DNA from: Lumnitzera littorea
Taxonomy: Eukaryota; Streptophyta; Magnoliopsida; Myrtales; Combretaceae
Length of the DNA stretch: 64,000 nucleotides
Reading direction: 5' to 3'
Assembly: GCA_024138015.1 (NCBI GenBank)
Contig: JAMXBB010000009.1
Location: 43,971,298-44,035,297 of the forward strand
The notes beneath the pieces are model-generated. The model was not told the DNA's origin. It saw nothing but the letters and a program-made list of their open reading frames with translations, and made no database searches. The position numbers and the translations under genes were made by a program. Below are positions 12,370-24,041 of this stretch, piece by piece; the first letter of the stretch is position 1, and the number at the start of each line of letters is the position of its first letter.

Positions 12370-14700
12370 GGTTAGTGACATTCCATATCCTTCTAGTAGC
12401 TCTAACTCATAGGCATTGTTATTGATCTACTGAAGGACTCAAAATTGGCCATTTGATTTGGGAGATATTTGCCGATCCTCTTAGGAAGGAAACTCTCTTT
12501 ACTAAGGTGGATCCAAACGAGATCTCTAAGGTTAAATGCAATGCTATTCTGACCTCTACTGCCTTATTCCTATTATTAGGTTGCTATCTTAGTTAGTTGC
12601 TCGGCAACCTTCTCGTGGGACCTTTAGAACTCTTCGACTCCTTATAAGCCAGTTTGCCACTCTTGTCAAGAGGTTGGGCTAGTGATCATATCCAAGGGAA
12701 AATTTAGGTTGAGCCCCTAAATGATCTTAAAGGGTGATTTTCCTATCAAACTATAGAAAGAGCGATTGTAGGCAATTTCAATAACTAGTAAACATAGATC
12801 CTAATCACATAAGTTCTTACTAGTAGTATTTTGGAGTAGATTTCCAATTGTTCTATTCATAACTTCAATTTGGCCATCTATCTAAGGTTGATAGGAAGTA
12901 CTAAATATCAGTTTGGTGTCGAGCTTTTTCCATAGAGTTCGCCAAAAAAAACTTGTGAACTTTAAATCTCGATCAAAGATAATGCTTCTAAGGACTCCAT
13001 AAAGCCACACAATCTCCTATGAAAAGAGATTAGCAACATATAGAGCATCATCAGTCTTCTAGCAATGAATAAAGCGGCTCATTTTGCTGAATTGATCAAC
13101 CACTACCATAATAGAGTCACGTTTCTAAGCTATCCGTGGTAGTCTAAGCATGAAGTCCATGCTTAGGTCAGTCTAGGGCTACTTAAGTATAGGTAAAGAT
13201 GTATACTCCCCATATGGTTCTTTCCTTCCTTTAGCCTGCTTGCACACCTTATACACCTCACACCTTTCTAAAACCTTGTGCACATCCTTTACCATCCTTG
13301 ACCAATAGAAATATTCTTTCAATAGTTTGACTGTTGTCTTTCCCCTAAAATGACTAACTAAGCCTTTAGCATGAGCTTCTTGAACTAGTAGTTCTTTGGT
13401 CAAGATATTCGGTATACACATATGTCTACCCTTCATTGAAAACCCTTAGTTTAGATAGAACCCATCTACTAAACCTCCATAACTATACTTGACCAATATG
13501 GGTCTAAAGTAAGGATCTTGCTCATACTGATCAAGAAGGGTGCCAAATCCTAGTACTCGTGCTTGTAGGGTTAAGCACATTATTAGAATTCCCCTTCTTA
13601 TACTTGATTACATAGTATAAGGTTTCTAAGAACTCTACCCACTTAGCATGACATTAAGAGAGTTTTTGTTAGCCTCACAAGTGTTTAAGGGACTCATGAT
13701 TCATTTAGATAATGAATTCTCAAGGTAGTAGGTAATGTTTCCAGTTTTGAAGAGCTTAAATAAGATCATAAAACTCTTTATTACATACTAAATAGTTCAG
13801 AGTAGCACCACTAAGCTTTTCACTAAAGTACGCAATAGGTTGATGTTCTTACATGAGGATTGCACCAATACCAACTCCTAAGGCATCATACTCTAGTTCA
13901 AAGACCTTATCAAAATCAAACAATGCAAGCACAGGAGTTGAAGTTAACTTAGACTTTATCTCTTCAAAACTCTTTTGATTCTTGTCTGACCACTTAAACT
14001 TTGAAGTCTTCTTGAGCAGCTTGATTAAAGGTAATGCTATATAGCTAAAGTTCCAAATAAATAGCCAATAAATGAAGCTAGACCATGGAAGCTTCTTATA
14101 TCTACCATACAGGTTGACATAGGCCAATCAAGTATTGCCCGAACATTCTCATCATCAACTCGGATACCTCCATTAAACACAACATATTGGAGGAACATAA
14201 CCTTACTTCTACAAAACACACATTTCTTTAAGTTGCTAAACAAGTGTTCAACTCAAAGGATATTAAATACATCTCTCAAGCGCTCGACATGAGACAAAAG
14301 GTCGGCTTTATATAAAAAGATGTCATCAAAATATACCAAACATACTTAATAATTAGTGATCTTAAGACATGGTTCATGAGTTACATAAAAGTGTTCGGTG
14401 CATTAGTAAGTTGGAAGGGTATTAACAACTACCCAAACCATCCTTCATTTTGAAAGTTATCTTCCACTCATTTCCTGGTCTCATCCTAATCTGGTGGTAG
14501 CTACTCTTTGACATAACCTCTATCAATTAACTCATCAACCTGTTTCTTAAGCTCGAGTGCTTGGTCAAGGTTAAGCCTATAAGCATGTCGATTCAGCAAA
14601 GCTGTTTGTAGGCTAAAGATCAATTCAATGCCCAGTACCTCTAAGTGAGGATAACCCTCAAGGTAGCACATTAAGAAATAAGTCAACATATTCTTAGAGT
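12370..14700 (-). pseudogene. Element B pol remnant: RT, RNase H, integrase
   Basis: Read on the minus strand. The RT N-terminal block, 14501-14689, has an LLNRHAYRLN segment and a KKQVDELIDRGYVKE stretch. The YFDD active site is intact at 14322-14333. The RT thumb/connection is at 14037-14243 with KCVFCRSKVMFLQYVV and FHGLASF. The start of RNase H is at 13849-14000, with FKWSDKNQKSFEEIK and VLALFDFDK. The integrase zinc-binding domain is at 13179-13436, with EAHAKGLVSHF and paired Cys residues. The catalytic core runs about 12600-13180 and a GPY-like C-terminal module is near 12370-12570. Between RGYVKE and the YHQIR block roughly 60 residues are missing, including the first catalytic Asp (the usual FSKIDL motif), so the RT is dead even where YFDD survives. 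Several frameshifts and stops are present. Confidence 0.8.
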
Positions 14701-15459
14701 AAAGGATGCATATTGGTTAGCAAAGATTCATCCTCTTTCAACTCGAGTAGCCTCTTGACCAATAGGAAGACAAATTTCTTCAATCTGAACATTTTTAGAT
14801 ATTGTGCTTGAGAAATCACCAAAGACTTCTTTTGCAGGTACATGGAGATCTTAACTTAAGATTCCTAAACTTCATTAGGGTCAGTATTGCCTTCTTGTTA
14901 TCCTTCTAGAACATGTAAGTGTTCCTATATTTGTCGTGAAGTACTCTTAAGTCAAATAACCATGGTCGGCTAAGAAGTACGTATGAAGTACACATTGGTA
15001 GGACATCACATTGCACCTCATCCTTATATATGTCCCTAATGGAAATCAACACTCCTACTAACTCAATAATCAAAAGTCTACCTTTTTCATTAAGCTAGTG
15101 GATCTTATAAGGTCAAGGGTGAGAACAACTCGGTAACTTTAGGGTCTTCAACACTTCTCGAGCAACCACATTACTAAATCTTTCTCCATCTATGATAAAG
15201 ACACATAGATTGCCATTTACATAGTAGTTCATATGGAAGGGGTTCTCTTTCTATTCATTCTCATCAGTAATAAGGGCACCGAAGGCTCTTCAAACAACTA
15301 CAGAATATTCCCCAAATTTAGGTTAGGTTAGGTTAGGGTGTTAAAGTCTTCTTGAAACTTCTCTAACAAATGCCCAACATCTATCTCCTCTTCTCCTTCC
15401 CTTGCACTCTCTACATAGATCCATAGGGTTCCACCTTTTATGGTCATTACACACTAGTT

Positions 15460-16680
15460 CAGACAATGGTTAGCAACATGTCCATAGCCAAGACATATGA
15501 AACATTTAATATCCCTAGTCTTCCATCCTAAGCTCTAACCTTAGTCCTTACTAACCTCAAGCTCTTTGGCCTTAGCTTTACATTGGCCATCATTAGGTCT
15601 ACTTAGAGCTTAACTACGTCGATCTACTCTGGAACCATAAGGAACTCAGTTAAATCTAAGTCGACTTAGCGTTCCAAGTCGAGCAACTTGAGCTCGGCTA
15701 AACTAAGTTCACCTCTACCATTCTATTCATTGAGCAACTCGTATTGTCTCTTCTAAAGTTCCTATCCTCTATACTTCCATTGCGTTTCCAATCTCAAGTC
15801 ACAAACTGGACATAAATGTTATGATGGTCTGCTTCCAGCTCATCAACATCACATCAAATTATCAATAACTAAAATTTATGAACATACTCATCTACAGATC
15901 AACTGCCTTGCTTGAGCTCTTGAAGTCCTCAAAAAGTGTCCTACTAATAGTGTTCAGGGACAAATCTATTCCCTAATACTCACTTCATTTCAATCCAAGT
16001 TCAAATTTCACATCGTATTTATCAACGTGTGGTATGCAATTTCTTCCACCACATTGCTACATATTCAAAAAACTCTAAAGTTGTTACTTAAATTCAAGTA
16101 GCATCTCATAGTCATAGAAGTCAAAATCTTTCTCTACTTTCTCTTCTTAGTCCATATACTCATCTACACTCCCTTTTCTAAAGAAGGTTCTTTAATGTTT
16201 TTTATTCTTTAAGGAGCTTAAAGCCCTCACTCATCAAATTCATGAAACTATTCATCCTATTCTTCTTCTTCAACTTCCTCCAACTTTAGTCTCTACCAAG
16301 CGAGTCCTTATACTCGGTTAGGTTGTGCTTGTGGTGCATTCATAGCATTAGGAGCTCAAATTTCTATACCCTACCCTCTCGGCCTATAATGCACACCTCA
16401 ATCATACTCAACATTCCTTTCTTATGGTCAAGTTTCCACTAGTCTCTGCCTAGACATAGACTAGTTGGTCACAATGGTGGTGAGTTCTATATCTATTTGT
16501 CCGTAATTCAAGGAGTATGTTGTTCAACATGACCTTAACCATGCACATCACTCTCAACATCAATAATCTCTCCTTGTATTCTAAGATTCAACATCCTCCC
16601 AACAAAAATTTCAATAAGTTTACAACCCAACAAAAGATTCCACACAACATTACTAAATACTATATCACACAACTTCAATA
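15460..16680 (-). pseudogene. Element B gag remnant with CCHC zinc knuckle
   Basis: The clearest feature is a nucleocapsid zinc knuckle at 15463-15504 on the minus strand. It reads KCFICLGYGHVANHC, a complete CX2CX4HX4C motif. Upstream in the element's sense (about 15540-16650) is a stop-rich region homologous to the gag of element C (22860-23760). Shared blocks include the one around 15910-15960, which corresponds to about 23110-23165. Gag would form the virus-like particle and bind the element RNA. No continuous frame remains. Confidence 0.7.
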
Positions 16681-16776
16681 ACTTGCTTTATTTTGGAGTA
16701 AAGAAAACAAAGTACAACAAAGTATGTATATTACTCACAATAAATTAGTCACTATAAATACTTAACTCTTGGTCAT

Positions 16777-16796
16777 AACCTCAAGATTTGATACCA
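16777..16796 (-). other. Element B primer binding site
   Basis: On the minus strand this reads TGGTATCAAATCTTGAGGTT, eight bases inside the 5' LTR. The first eight bases equal the TGGTATCA core that pairs with the 3' end of initiator tRNA-Met; the rest departs from the usual plant iMet site. Element C carries nearly the same site. Confidence 0.6.
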
Positions 16797-16804
16797 GAAT
16801 AATA

Positions 16805-17638
16805 TGATGTGCCTTAGAGCTAAGTTATCTCAAGGTTTTACTGTAGTGAGTCAAATGGGTCCTTCAAAATATCAAAAAAAGCACAAGATGGAGTGGTTTA
16901 GATCTTAAATAGCTTCATGAAGCTGTTCACTAAATATGACACATCGAAGAACACTACATGACTTAACTCTCACCTGATATTACGCATAAGTAAAAGCTAA
17001 GGCCTACTTACCACTACGTTCAAGGTACTAACAATATTAGATAACAATGTAAGAAATGTACTTAGAGAGGGTTTCTGGCATGAACATAGGAGAATATTAA
17101 TTAACAGTAAGGTAAGGTGATTCACACTGCAAAGGATAAAGGCTATTTATAATAAGCCCCTAGGGTTATAAAAAAATATGTAAAATTACATAAAGGGTAA
17201 TACATGGTGAGGAAACCTAGTACAATGCTAAAAATGGTAAATGGGACAACAAACAAAAGGGAATATAGTACTAATGCTAGAAAAAAGCTAGGATACATAG
17301 TGCATTGCTATTATATCCATACTAAGGACATTAAGGTATTGGAGCCAAGCTGTTTAGATTTAGGAATGGGTCGATAGAGAAGGATTTGAAGGTCTAAATT
17401 AGGGATCTCAACATTAGGCAAGTTAACTATACTAGGAGGGATTAGGAGCTTGACATTTATTCTAGTAGTAAAGTAAAGCAGGGTACATCTGAGTTAACTA
17501 CGTAAAGAGTTCAATAACAGGCCTTGTTGATACTGGAGCTTGTCTTGGGCAAGATAGGAAGACTAGATTCTTGTTACAAGACCTTCTAAGCACTAGATAC
17601 AAGCCCAAGTGAGGGGTCCTAAGGTCAGTAATCCATCA
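16805..17638 (-). repeat. Element B, right (5') LTR
   Basis: Partner of 11469-12299. It starts TGATGTGCCTTAGAGC and ends CCATCA. Most differences from the partner are transitions, consistent with long decay of methylated DNA. Confidence 0.8.
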
Positions 17639-18229
17639 CCCGATGTCGCTTGTCAACTCTTACCTTAGTAGATCATCTTTATATTAGAGCTTGTAGATCA
17701 TCTATATTTAAGTTATGTCATGTGTATTTTAGTATTGGAGTACAGTGCAATGGTAAATGTAGTAGAGTGGAAGTAGTGTTATAGGTAGAGTTGTTGAGTT
17801 TAAATGGTCTAGGTTCATTCTAGCTTCTAGGTTGTTATTGTCTAGGTTTTTTTTTTCTTTTTTTTTTTTGTAGGTATTTGAGTAGTCAAGTAAAGGGTAT
17901 GTAAGGTTTATGGAGTATCTCCATCTTATCTAAATATAGTTGCTATTGAAGGAGCAGTAATTGTGTTTAAGTTACTAAGAAAATGAGTAATCTAAGTTTT
18001 AATGCGATTGTCGGAGGCAACGGAAGTGGTGTTCTCTGCTACAAAAGACTAGTTGCTATTACTCTAAGATCTACTAATTAGAGAATTGAAGAAATGGCCA
18101 CCATGATCACTAAATTAATCCCCATGTAGTGTGTTAACTAGCCATTAAATGACTTGTTGAGATTGCCTCCAAAGTTCCTTGAACTAAGAATGGTGTTAGG
18201 GATTGAGTATACAAAGCTCGACATTTAAG

Positions 18230-19760
18230 GAGAAACTAACCAACACAATATGCTCAAGATGGAGGAGTTGAAAGAAGAGCTTAGAGGATAATTTAATTGA
18301 AGGATGTTGAGGAAGAAGATGAGGATGAGGATGAGGAGTATTAGAAAGTAGATGAGAGAAGAGCTCGAACACCCTAAGCTACTAATAGTATTAAGATGCA
18401 AATTCGTAAATAAAGAACAACAAAAATAAACAAGGATACCCTTTAATGGCACAAGGAATGCTGATGAGTGCTTAGATTGAGAAGAGAAGGTTAAGAGGGT
18501 TTTGACTATTAACAGTACGAGGACTATGACAAAGTACACTTAGCTACCCTAGAGTTTTTCGAGTATGATACGATGTAGTGGAGACATTTCAAATTATGCA
18601 ACGAAGAGATTGTTACAAAGTGTTAGAACATGGGCAAAAATGAAATGAATCATGTGAGCTAGGTTCGTTCCAAATTCTTACTTTTAAGACACTTTGGAAA
18701 GTTACAAGGACTCAGGCAAGGTAATCGAACCGTAGACAAATATGATCAAGAATTTCAAATGCTAATGATCAAATGCGAAGTAAATGAGCTAGAAACCTGG
18801 ACTGTTTTAAGATTTCTTATTGGCCTAAGGTATGAGCTTAAAGACATTGTTGAACTCCAACACTTTACCACCCTTAAGGAGGCCATTAAAATTGTCCAAT
18901 GTATAGAGAAGTAGAGGAGAAATAGGCTATATTGAGCTTAGTCCATCCAACTCATTTCATTAGCCTAACCTATTTAGATTAGTTCTAAAGAACCAACCAA
19001 CTTAAAACTGAGTAAAAGAGAAGAGGTCAAATCCAACTTAGAGCCTCGAGTTGTTGAGAAGAAGATACTAAGGAAGTTTAAGAAGGGTCAGATGTTAGGA
19101 CAAAAAATGAGTGAAATCAAGTGCTTGAAATGTTAAGGTTTAAGACACATGGCTGCTTAGTGTCCAAATCTTCAAATGATGGTTCTTAAGTTGATAGCAC
19201 TAATGAAGAAGTTAAGGAGAAGGTGGTGGAAGTAATGGAGTGTGCTAAAGAGACTCTAAGGAGAGTTGTAGGGAATGTTTATACAAGGGACAAATAACTT
19301 TTAAGCTTTATTGTCTACTAAGTAACGAGCATTAAGCCATCTAAGGAGACCTAATAGAGAGAGAGCTTGTTCCACATCACGTGCAAGGTGAAGAACAAAT
19401 GTATGCCTTAATGGTAGACAATGCGAGTTGCACTAGTGTCACATTTGTAAGTTTAGTTTAGAGGCTTAAACTATTGACCTTGCCCTACCCCAAGCCGAAC
19501 AAGCTATGCCATTTTAATGAGAAGGGATCACTTTATGTTTTCTAACAAGTGTTGTTGGCAATCTCCTTTGGACGCTACCATGATGAGATCTTTTGGGACA
19601 TGTTGCCTTTGTATGCATTGTACATACTCCTGGGCCAACCTTTGTTGTTTGACTAGAATGTCATGCATGATGGGTTCCATAAAACTTATGCATTTCAAAA
19701 GGATAGAAGAACAATTTTTGTTGAACCCCATGACCATTAGTCGGGTCAGTAATCCATAGA
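18230..19760 (+). pseudogene. Element A gag-protease remnant
   Basis: Plus-strand gag core is at about 18560-18915, with recognisable words such as KYDQEFQMLMIKC and VELQHFTTLKEAIKIVQ, which are Ty3 retrotransposon gag features. A CCHC knuckle follows at 19122-19163 (C-L-K-C ... H ... C), broken by two stops. The aspartic protease region begins at 19411 with MVDNASCTSV, where the family normally has D-S/G-G-S-C-T-N-V. It continues to a typical ILLGQPLLFD ... MHDGF ... KTYAF segment near 19623-19690. The frame shifts several times. Minus-strand frames at 18225-18539 and 19528-19782 and a plus-strand frame at 19517-19759 are shadows of this region. Confidence 0.75.
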
Positions 19761-19789
19761 TGAAATTGAATTGAGGTAGCAAACTATGT

Positions 19790-20156
19790 CTAATGACCTA
19801 TTTAATGAGGGAATCACTAGTGAAGGAAGCTCATAGAGGCAAATTATCATGTCACTTTAGAGAAAAGAGAACTTACGAGCAATTGAAGGTTAGGTTCTTC
19901 TAGCAAAGATGTTATAGGTTGCACAACAAGTTGTTAAAAGGTACGCCACTTGCAAGAAGGTGAAGAGTAGAGTTGATCAAGGAAGGAATATACCCTTGCC
20001 TGTCCTGACCTACCCTTTAGTAGAGTTGAGCATAGACTTTATACTTAGCTTGCCCAAAACTGCCTAAGATAAAGATTCTGTGATAGTCATAGTCGATAAT
20101 TTGGCAAGATGGCACACTTCATGCCTTACAACAAGACTAATGATTCTTTGGCTATT
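19790..20156 (+). pseudogene. Element A integrase remnant, N-terminal part
   Basis: Directly after the protease region comes an integrase zinc-binding domain, with words VKEAHRGKLSCHF and KRYATCKKVKSRV, then the start of the catalytic core with VELSIDFILSLPKTA and KDSVIVIVD. The first catalytic Asp lies in the SIDF segment. RT and RNase H, which should separate protease from integrase by over 1.5 kb, are absent, so the junction near 19760-19800 is a large deletion. The frame stops at 20156, where element C begins. Confidence 0.75.
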
Positions 20157-21022
20157 TGGTATACCTAGGAGTAGAGTTACCATTAGGTCTTACCACAACT
20201 AGGTAGGCCCCTTTAAGATACCTAATGAAAGGTAGGTGGAAAAGGATTTAAACTTTGTAGCTATGTGAAGCTACTCTATAGATATGACTCACCAAAGAGC
20301 ACAATACAACTTAATCTTTGACTTGATATAACTTACAACTAAAAGACTAAGGTCCACTTGCTACTAACCTAAAGCTACTAATAAAATTAGATAAGACAGT
20401 AGAAATAACTTAGAGAAAATATCATGAGAAAATGAATATTCATAGATGATGTAATAGATAATTAGATTGTATAAGAGAAAGGATTATTTCTAATGAAACC
20501 TTAGGGTAAGATGGGGATGTAAGAAATTACAAAAAGGGTAACATACAAATGTGAGATTTTAGTACATACTCAAAAGGGTAAATAAGACATATGAGATAAA
20601 AGGATCATAGTACAATATGAGAAAAAAAGGTAAACAAGTGGTAGGATGTCATTGGTGTCATGCTCTAGTAAGGAGATTCCTTAAAGTTGAGCTATTCTGG
20701 AGTAAGAACAAGTTAGAAAGGAAACACTTGAACCTTGGTAGGTTAATTGTCAGTAGATAACTCGGACGGTGCATGGAGACCTTAGGTTAAGACTTCGGTA
20801 TCAAATAGGTTAACCAAAGTGATTAACATTTAGAGCTTAGTAGTATGGCTTTCAACAACTCATATCAGAATGTAGTTAGACTAGCTATGCAATGAATTAA
20901 GCCATAGGCCATCTCGGTACTAGGATTCATACTCAGCTAGTTATAAGGTTAGCATATGCTTGGCTAAGCTATAGCCTTAAAGTTAAGCTCAAATAAGGGT
21001 TCCTTAGGTTAGTAGTCCATTA
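20157..21022 (-). repeat. Element C, left (3') LTR
   Basis: It pairs with 24042-24894. Both start TGGTAT(A/G)C(C/T)TAGG and share the GAAGCTACTCTAT block near 20267 and 24156 and the AAGACTAAGGTCCACTTGC block near 20343 and 24224. The two copies are more diverged from each other than B's LTRs. The start aligns with B's LTR start, so B and C are sister families. Confidence 0.75.
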
Positions 21023-21059
21023 ACTTTATAAGAGTGTCGAAGATTTTCGCTCAAATATT

Positions 21060-22790
21060 GTTCAATTTCCTCTTCTAGCACTTAAGGCATTATGTTAGCA
21101 ATGTTAAAGGTCGACAACACCCCATACCCTTTGAGCAATTTAAGCTCAGAAACATTTTCATTGATCTGTAAGAAGAATCTTAAAGGGATTGTCAGACCTT
21201 AGTGAAAGCATGTTCACTCTCTTACTCAGGAAATGTTTCTTGCTGAGGTGTACCCAAACTAAGTCTCTAGGGTTATAGACAATGTTCTTCCTACCTCTGT
21301 TACCTTGCTCTTGCTGTCGGGTTACATTTTGGTTAACTATTCTGCAAGCTTCTTGTGTAACCTCTAAAACTTCTCGTCATGCTGTACCCCTTGCTAACTT
21401 TCTCCTCCATAAGTTAGGTTATCGATCATATTTATGGACAAGCTTAGGTTATGCCCATAAATGACCTCGAAGGGAGACCTTCCAGTTGAGTTATAGGTAA
21501 AGCGATTGTAAGCAAACTCAATGATAAGGTGACACAAATCTCAATTGCTTAAATCCTTTCCCACAATGGCTTGAAGTAAGCTTTTGATTGCTTGGTTGAC
21601 TACCTTAATCTAACTATTAGTATTGGATGGTAGGAAATTTAGAGCATCAGCCTTATGCCAAGCTTCTTCCACTAGGTCCTTTAAAAGAAGCTCATGAACC
21701 TCACATGTCAATTAGATATAATACTTCAAGGAAACCCATGAAGCTGCATTATTTCCTACAAAAAGAGGTTAGCAACAAATAAAGCATCATTAGTCTTTTA
21801 GCAGGGAATGAAATAGCTCATTTTGCTAAACCAATCAACTACCACCATGGTGAAATCATGCATTTGAGTTGTTTTAGGTAATCCAAGCTTGAAGTCCATG
21901 CTTAGGTCAATCCAAGGTCATTTAGGTGTGAGAATAGTTGTGTACTCCCCATAAGGTACCTCCTTACCCTTTACACATCTACATACCTTACACTTCTCTA
22001 ATACTTTATGGATGTCCTTCATCATCCATAGCTAATAGAAGTGCTCTTTCTATGGTTCATACGTCCTCTTATCCTTAAAATAGCCAGCTAGGCCTAAGCT
22101 TCCCAAACTAATAATTCCCGTACCAAGTTATTCGATACATACACCCATCCTCCTTTCATCAGAAATACTTGGTTCAAATAAAACCTATCCATAATAATCC
22201 AAAATCTACACATAGCCACAATGGGCTTAAAGTAAGCAATTTACTCATATTGGTCAGGGAAAGTGCCAAAATTAAGTGTCTAAGCTCGTAAAGTGGTGAT
22301 AAGTACATGCTGGTGTGAAACACATCAGCTATACCATTAAAACTACTCTTCCTATACATTATCACATAGGAGAATGTCTTAAGGAACTCTACCCACTAAG
22401 CATGACATTATGAGAGCTTCTACTGACCCCCATAAATATTTTAGGGACTCATGGTCCAAATAAATGATGAACTTCTAAGGTAACAGATAGTGCTTCCAGG
22501 TTTAAAGAGGTAAGATAAGGGTATAGAACTTCTTATCATATGCTAAGTAATTCATTACTATGCTACCGAGCTTCTCACTAAAGTAGACAATAAGTCAGTG
22601 GTCTTGCATTAGAACTACACCCATGCCTACTTTCAAGGCATCACACTCAAGCTTAAAAACTTTGTTAAAATCTAGTAATGTAAGCACAATGGATAAAGCT
22701 AACGTGGATGTAATCTCCTTAAAACTCTTATGAGCCTTCTCCAACCATCTAAACTTAGAGTTTTTCTACACTTTAGTCTCTTATACCCTT
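21060..22790 (-). pseudogene. Element C pol remnant: integrase and partial RNase H
   Basis: Homologous to element B along 12300-14020. The integrase C-terminal region is near 21060-21300, the core near 21450-21950, the zinc-binding domain near 21950-22170, and RNase H near 22560-22780. At about 22780-22800 the sequence leaves pol and about 60 bp later is in gag, so the RT and protease segments present in B (roughly 14010-15640) are missing. Open frames at 21282-21464 and 22174-22365 are chance frames in this remnant. Confidence 0.65.
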
Positions 22791-22859
22791 ACCTTCCTTC
22801 AACTATCATTAAGTTGCCAAAGGTTAGGCCATGTCGGTCCATATTAGAATTGTAAGTAA

Positions 22860-23760
22860 GTTGACTTTAAGAGAAATGTTGACCAATGTAAGAGCTCAGC
22901 TCGACTAGTTACACCTTTCCCTTTCAACTCTCTTGACAATGTAGATAGCCTCATCTAAAGTCTTAATCCTCTATAATTCCACTACATTCCAAATCTCATA
23001 TCATGGGTTAAATATGAATCTTACCATAGTCCTAACCTTAAGTTCTTCTACATCACTATGGATCATCGGTAACTGGAATTCCTAGACATAGCCATCTATG
23101 GTTTGGCCACCTTACTTGAGCTCTTGGAGGCATTTAAAAGTGTCTTACTCATAATGATCAAGAATGAACCTATTTTGTAGGATAAGCTTCATCTCATTCC
23201 AAGTCCTAATCTCTCACTAGGCTTACCAACGTGTAGCTTTCACTTTCTTCCACCACATTACTATGTATCCTAAGAAATCAAGGGCAGTTAGGCTGATCCT
23301 CACTATGTCTTCATAATCATAGCAATAAAAAATCTTTTATTTCTTTTCTTCTTAATTAAAATTATCATCAGCACTGCTAATACTAAAGAAGCTTAGTATC
23401 TAGACCTTAACATTATCCATCCCTCAATCAACTCATGCACCTCTCTCCTTAAACTCAACCCCTCTACTACTTCCTCAGCAACTTCTTCTAACTCAAGTCT
23501 CTATCATGCTCTCCCTTCAACTCAAGCATGCTAAGGTAGTAAGATGTCCATGGCAACATTAGCTCAAATTCTTGCTTCATACACTCTCTACCTATCTTAT
23601 TCAACTCAATTGCATTCAAAACCCTTTCAATAGGTCAAGCATCTACAAATCTTTGAACTATAATAGCTAAGTTAGCCATAATAGTGGTTAAATTTTTGTA
23701 TTTGCTCATTTGTAGATCATGGGGTTTGTTGGTCATGATAACCACAACCTGGTGCATCAC
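22860..23760 (-). pseudogene. Element C gag remnant
   Basis: The minus-strand region is homologous to gag of element B. Recognisable shared DNA words include TTGAGCTCTTG near 23116 and 15913, each followed by a similar AAAAGTGTC block. It is stop-rich with no zinc knuckle that I could confirm, since the deletion begins close to where the knuckle should be. Confidence 0.6.
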
Positions 23761-24014
23761 TCTTGACATCAGCTATTCTACCTTGCACACATAGGTTTTA
23801 CATTATAGGTAAAACACAAACTCGAAGTATAGTAATCTACTATTAGTCAACCCAAACTATAAAAAACCCTAGTCTATTTTTAAGTGCTAAAACAAAGTCT
23901 AACATAGTATCTAACACTTCACAATACTCAGAACACCAACTCAACACCTCAATGCTACTTAACCACTGAGCACCTTCAAGTTCATGAATGCATCATTAAT
24001 ACACTCTCAGTTGA

Positions 24015-24034
24015 AACCTTGAGATTTGATACCG
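24015..24034 (-). other. Element C primer binding site
   Basis: On the minus strand it reads CGGTATCAAATCTCAAGGTT, eight bases inside the right LTR, and corresponds to the site in element B. One base of the TGGTATCA core differs. Confidence 0.55.
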
Positions 24035-24041
24035 GGATTTA

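Larger units (their letters stand above)
11469..17638 (-). mobile_element. Element B: Ty3/gypsy retrotransposon, nested in A
   Basis: A 6.2-kb minus-strand gypsy element bounded by two ~830-bp LTRs (11469-12299 and 16805-17638). It carries a primer binding site, gag with a CCHC knuckle, protease region, RT, RNase H and integrase in gypsy order. The LTR ends carry inverted TGATG/CATCA termini; the left copy reads CATTA. The flanking five bases, CCTAA on the left and CCCGA on the right, could be a target duplication that has since suffered two transitions. The integrase C-terminus and RT style suggest a chromovirus-like lineage, but I did not see a clear chromodomain. It has many stops and an RT deletion, so it is inactive. 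Confidence 0.85.

Noticed and set aside
15322..15341. GGTTAGGTTAGG run resembling a telomere repeat
   Set aside because: Only about three short units, not the plant TTTAGGG form, and inside the gag-protease region of element B.
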